Assembly (NCBI RefSeq): GCF_052857255.1
Contig: NC_135507.1
Span: forward strand, 78,846,850-78,910,849
DNA: 64,000 nt
Direction of reading: 5' to 3'
Source: Amblyomma americanum
Lineage: Eukaryota; Arthropoda; Arachnida; Ixodida; Ixodidae
Shown: piece by piece, positions 62,030 through 64,000 of the stretch
Layout: each line of letters opens with the position of its first letter
How positions within the stretch are numbered: position 1 is the stretch's first letter
Position numbers and translations under genes: made by a program
Notes under the pieces: generated by a model
What the model was told of the DNA's origin: nothing
The model's database searches: none
Seen by the model: only the letters and a program-made list of their open reading frames with translations

Positions 62030-62660
62030 CAAAACACAATCTGTAGCGAACCATGACGGCCGCTGCGCATTTTCGTTGCTGTCGCATATCCCTTGACTCC
62101 TTTCGCCGACACTCGCTCGCCGGTGTCAGCGTTCCCGTCGCCATCAACTGGTGCAATGCTCCCGAGCGTCCCCCCAGCGGCTGCTTCCAGGCTGCTGCTC
62201 CTGCGGGCCCCCGGAAGGCACAGCAGACGCCGTGACGTGGCACTCCCACCGGTCCGCCGATCTCGAGCCCACACTAAGGAGACGACGACGGCGCCGACTC
62301 ACCGGCGCTGCAAGGCCCGTTCGTTGGCCCACTGGTTGCCTTGGGTTGGTTCGGAGTGTCGTTGGAGTTGGACGCACTCGATGCACGATCCCGAGCCGAC
62401 ACTCGCATCACCGGTCCTGCCTGGCGACTTGACGACTCGCTGGCAGCACCAAACCTGAACTGGGAAATTGACGGCGAGCTTTTCGTACGCGTCGGGTACT
62501 CTGACAGGTGTTTGCGGGACCGAAACTTTTGCCCGTTCGGCTTTAAGATGTACACGTCGTACATTCCAACTGTTCGGCCACTCTTACGCTGGTGAATAAA
62601 ACGGGGAATATAGTTTACGGCTGGCGACACAAAACGGCAGGCAGCACGGAACACGGCCGG
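62030..62660 (+). other. Possible solo LTR-like stretch
   Basis: GC-rich, non-coding, ending in a GTGAATAAAACGGGG polyadenylation-like signal (62593-62607), followed by TTTACGGCTGGCGAC, which resembles the 'TGGCGAC' primer-binding context after some Gypsy/Bel LTRs. No second LTR, gag or pol is nearby. Weak call. Confidence 0.3.
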
Positions 62661-62664
62661 TCCA

Positions 62665-63540
62665 ACCGAAGTGATCTCTTCTTCTTCGTCTTCTGCTTCT
62701 TCATCGGCGCTTCGTCAGTGATCTGCCTTGTCGGCATCAGGTGTGGCCGTCATGATTCGCTACAAATCATACAAAAAGAACTAACTCCTAGTGTCAATCC
62801 CACGCAATGCTGCAACGCTTCTTTTTTTTAGGCAATTTTTGATTGGTCATGACCAATTCTTTTTGGTCTTAAGAGCTTAAATGGCAGCTAAAGGAAATAT
62901 ACAATTCAACAGCTGTGTTGCATATGGATGCAACACAGCCATGCAACACAGATGGCAAATTTGCTGCTATTTCAGATTTTTTCTAGCCTCAACAAGCAAA
63001 ATCTTCAATTCATCCGTATTTATAGAAGAATTTCGAACAACTTCAAGGCCATGCCAATTATTGGTGTAGGAAAACAATCCTTAAATCACTCTCCTTTTCT
63101 TAGGAGGTATATCGAGTATTCCTCAAATACGATTCTCCACAGACACATGGTCGCCCGAGATGGCCCATTGTTCTCGACGAGATGGAGTAGTTCGCTTCCA
63201 ACCGATTTCTCTCGCTGGGTTGCTGAATCTACAAAGTGAAGTAAGGCGGTTTATTTAGTTCGTGCTTGATAAATTTTCTTTATCAATGCTCCATTGCAGT
63301 GAGTGCAGGAAGTCTTTTGATGATCACATTTGCCGAAGCACAGAGAAAATAGTAGATGAAGTGCAACATATAATGATGCTGCAGTAGGAAAAGGCCACCG
63401 CCGTTTCGCTTAATTTCGTCTGCGTCGTAAAGAAGCGCGTTCTTTTTCTGTCCCCGGCACAACGGAAAATAATATGGCGATGACGGCCGCAGACTGCATA
63501 ACACATGCCCAGTAGCAAGCGTACACCATGGCGGCACCTA
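62665..63540. other. Non-coding stretch, nothing recognised
   Basis: AT-rich toward the right; repeated 'TTGCATATGGATGCAACACAGCCATGCAACACAG' style short repeats near 62918-62955. No gene recognised. Confidence 0.4.
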
Positions 63541-63547
63541 GTATGGA

Positions 63548-63840
63548 TTATGAAAATGAAAACTGGTTTTATACGGAAGGAAATGGCGCAGTAACTGTCT
63601 GACATATCTCAATGGAGACACTAACAGCGCCGTATGGAACGAATAAAGGAAGGCTTAAAGAAGAAAAGGAGAAAGAGGTGCCGTAGTGGAGGACTCCGGA
63701 ATAATTGCGACCGCATGGGGATCTTTAACGTGCACTGACATCGCACACCACACGGATGCCTTAGCGTTTGGCCTCCATCGAAACGCGACCGCCGCATTCG
63801 GGTTCGCTTCCGGGTACTCCGGCTCAGCAGATGATCGCCT
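63548..63840 (-). repeat. SINE, type A (minus)
   Basis: 'ATGAAAACTGGTTTTATACGG', 'AGGAAATGGCGCAGTAACTG', 'AAGAGGTGCCGTAGTGGAG', 'TTTAACGTGCACTGACATCGC', 'GGCCTCCATCGAAACGCGACC', head mutated (GGTTCGCTTCCGGG). Nearly complete, old. Confidence 0.85.
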
Positions 63841-64000
63841 TGGTTCACAGTTTAGCCAAAATTAACGAGGCTGCCAACGCTTTAGCCCGAGGTTCTTTCA
63901 ACCGCGCACCGGCGGCCTCCGATCTGGAGTTCTCACGGGAGCGCATGCATTCATTCAGGCAACTGACGCAGGCCTGCAATGCCGAGCGTCGGCTCTACCT
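63841..64000 (+). pseudogene. LINE RNase H fragment at the window edge
   Basis: The frame reads AKINEAANALARGSFNRAP, then DLEFSRERMHSFRQLTQACN and AERRLY. It matches the end of an I-like RNase H domain ('GNE.A.ALARG') and the following linker. Open to the edge; its left side is cut by the SINE. Confidence 0.65.

Overview
This window looks like nuclear DNA of a hard tick (Ixodidae, probably a metastriate such as Rhipicephalus, Dermacentor, Amblyomma or Haemaphysalis). The main reasons are about twenty copies of a tRNA-headed SINE that resembles the tick 'Ruka' type, many I/Jockey/R1-like and CR1-like LINEs, a Penelope-like remnant, and introns with GT..AG borders. No bacterial operon, rRNA, functional tRNA, CRISPR or clear single-copy host gene is visible. 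Family names come from remembered motifs, not from a search.

Layout. (1) 0.9-8.5 kb: a head-to-head pair. On the minus strand is a six-exon gene fragment resembling SAMD3-like proteins (5495 down to 891). On the plus strand is an 837-codon zinc-finger/transposase-like gene (5924-8437). The minus gene's introns hold a Penelope remnant and a near-perfect 134-bp palindrome. (2) 8.6-17.2 kb: MITE-like repeats, microsatellites and two tandem, decayed LINE copies (minus). (3) 17,497-23,446: a two-gene PIF/Harbinger DNA transposon with 22-bp terminal inverted repeats and a TTA target duplication. It carries a spliced DDE transposase and a convergent Myb/SANT-like gene, and has itself been invaded by an RTE fragment and a SINE. 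(4) 23.6-32 kb: LINE fragments, with a full-length LINE at 24,899-30,354 (minus, 12-bp target duplication) inserted in the RT domain of another LINE. (5) 32-40.5 kb: composite repeats, a perfect-TIR 601-bp MITE (34,176-34,776), a Russian-doll SINE/LINE/SINE nest, and a plus-strand relative of the 13-17 kb LINE. (6) 40.8-49.6 kb: a CR1-like LINE (minus) split by a full-length I-type LINE (42,732-48,590, plus, 14-bp target duplication). (7) 49.6-54.2 kb: unassigned sequence, a LINE RNase H tail and SINEs. (8) 54,183-60,626: a SINE with its own 10-bp target duplication, split by a full-length 6.16-kb LINE (minus, 10-bp target duplication). The LINE's 1,245-codon ORF2 has one stop codon. (9) 60.6-64 kb: LINE tails, one with an inverted 5' piece, an LTR-like stretch and a SINE.

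The window therefore reads as a layered insertion history rather than a pathway. LINE ORF1 proteins (zinc-knuckle RNA binders) and ORF2 proteins (endonuclease, RT, RNase H) would have copied their own RNA, and the SINEs presumably borrowed such machinery. The Harbinger transposase and its Myb partner would have acted together on the element's ends. Almost every coding unit is now broken. Several breaks are one-base losses in homopolymers and may be assembly errors rather than mutations.
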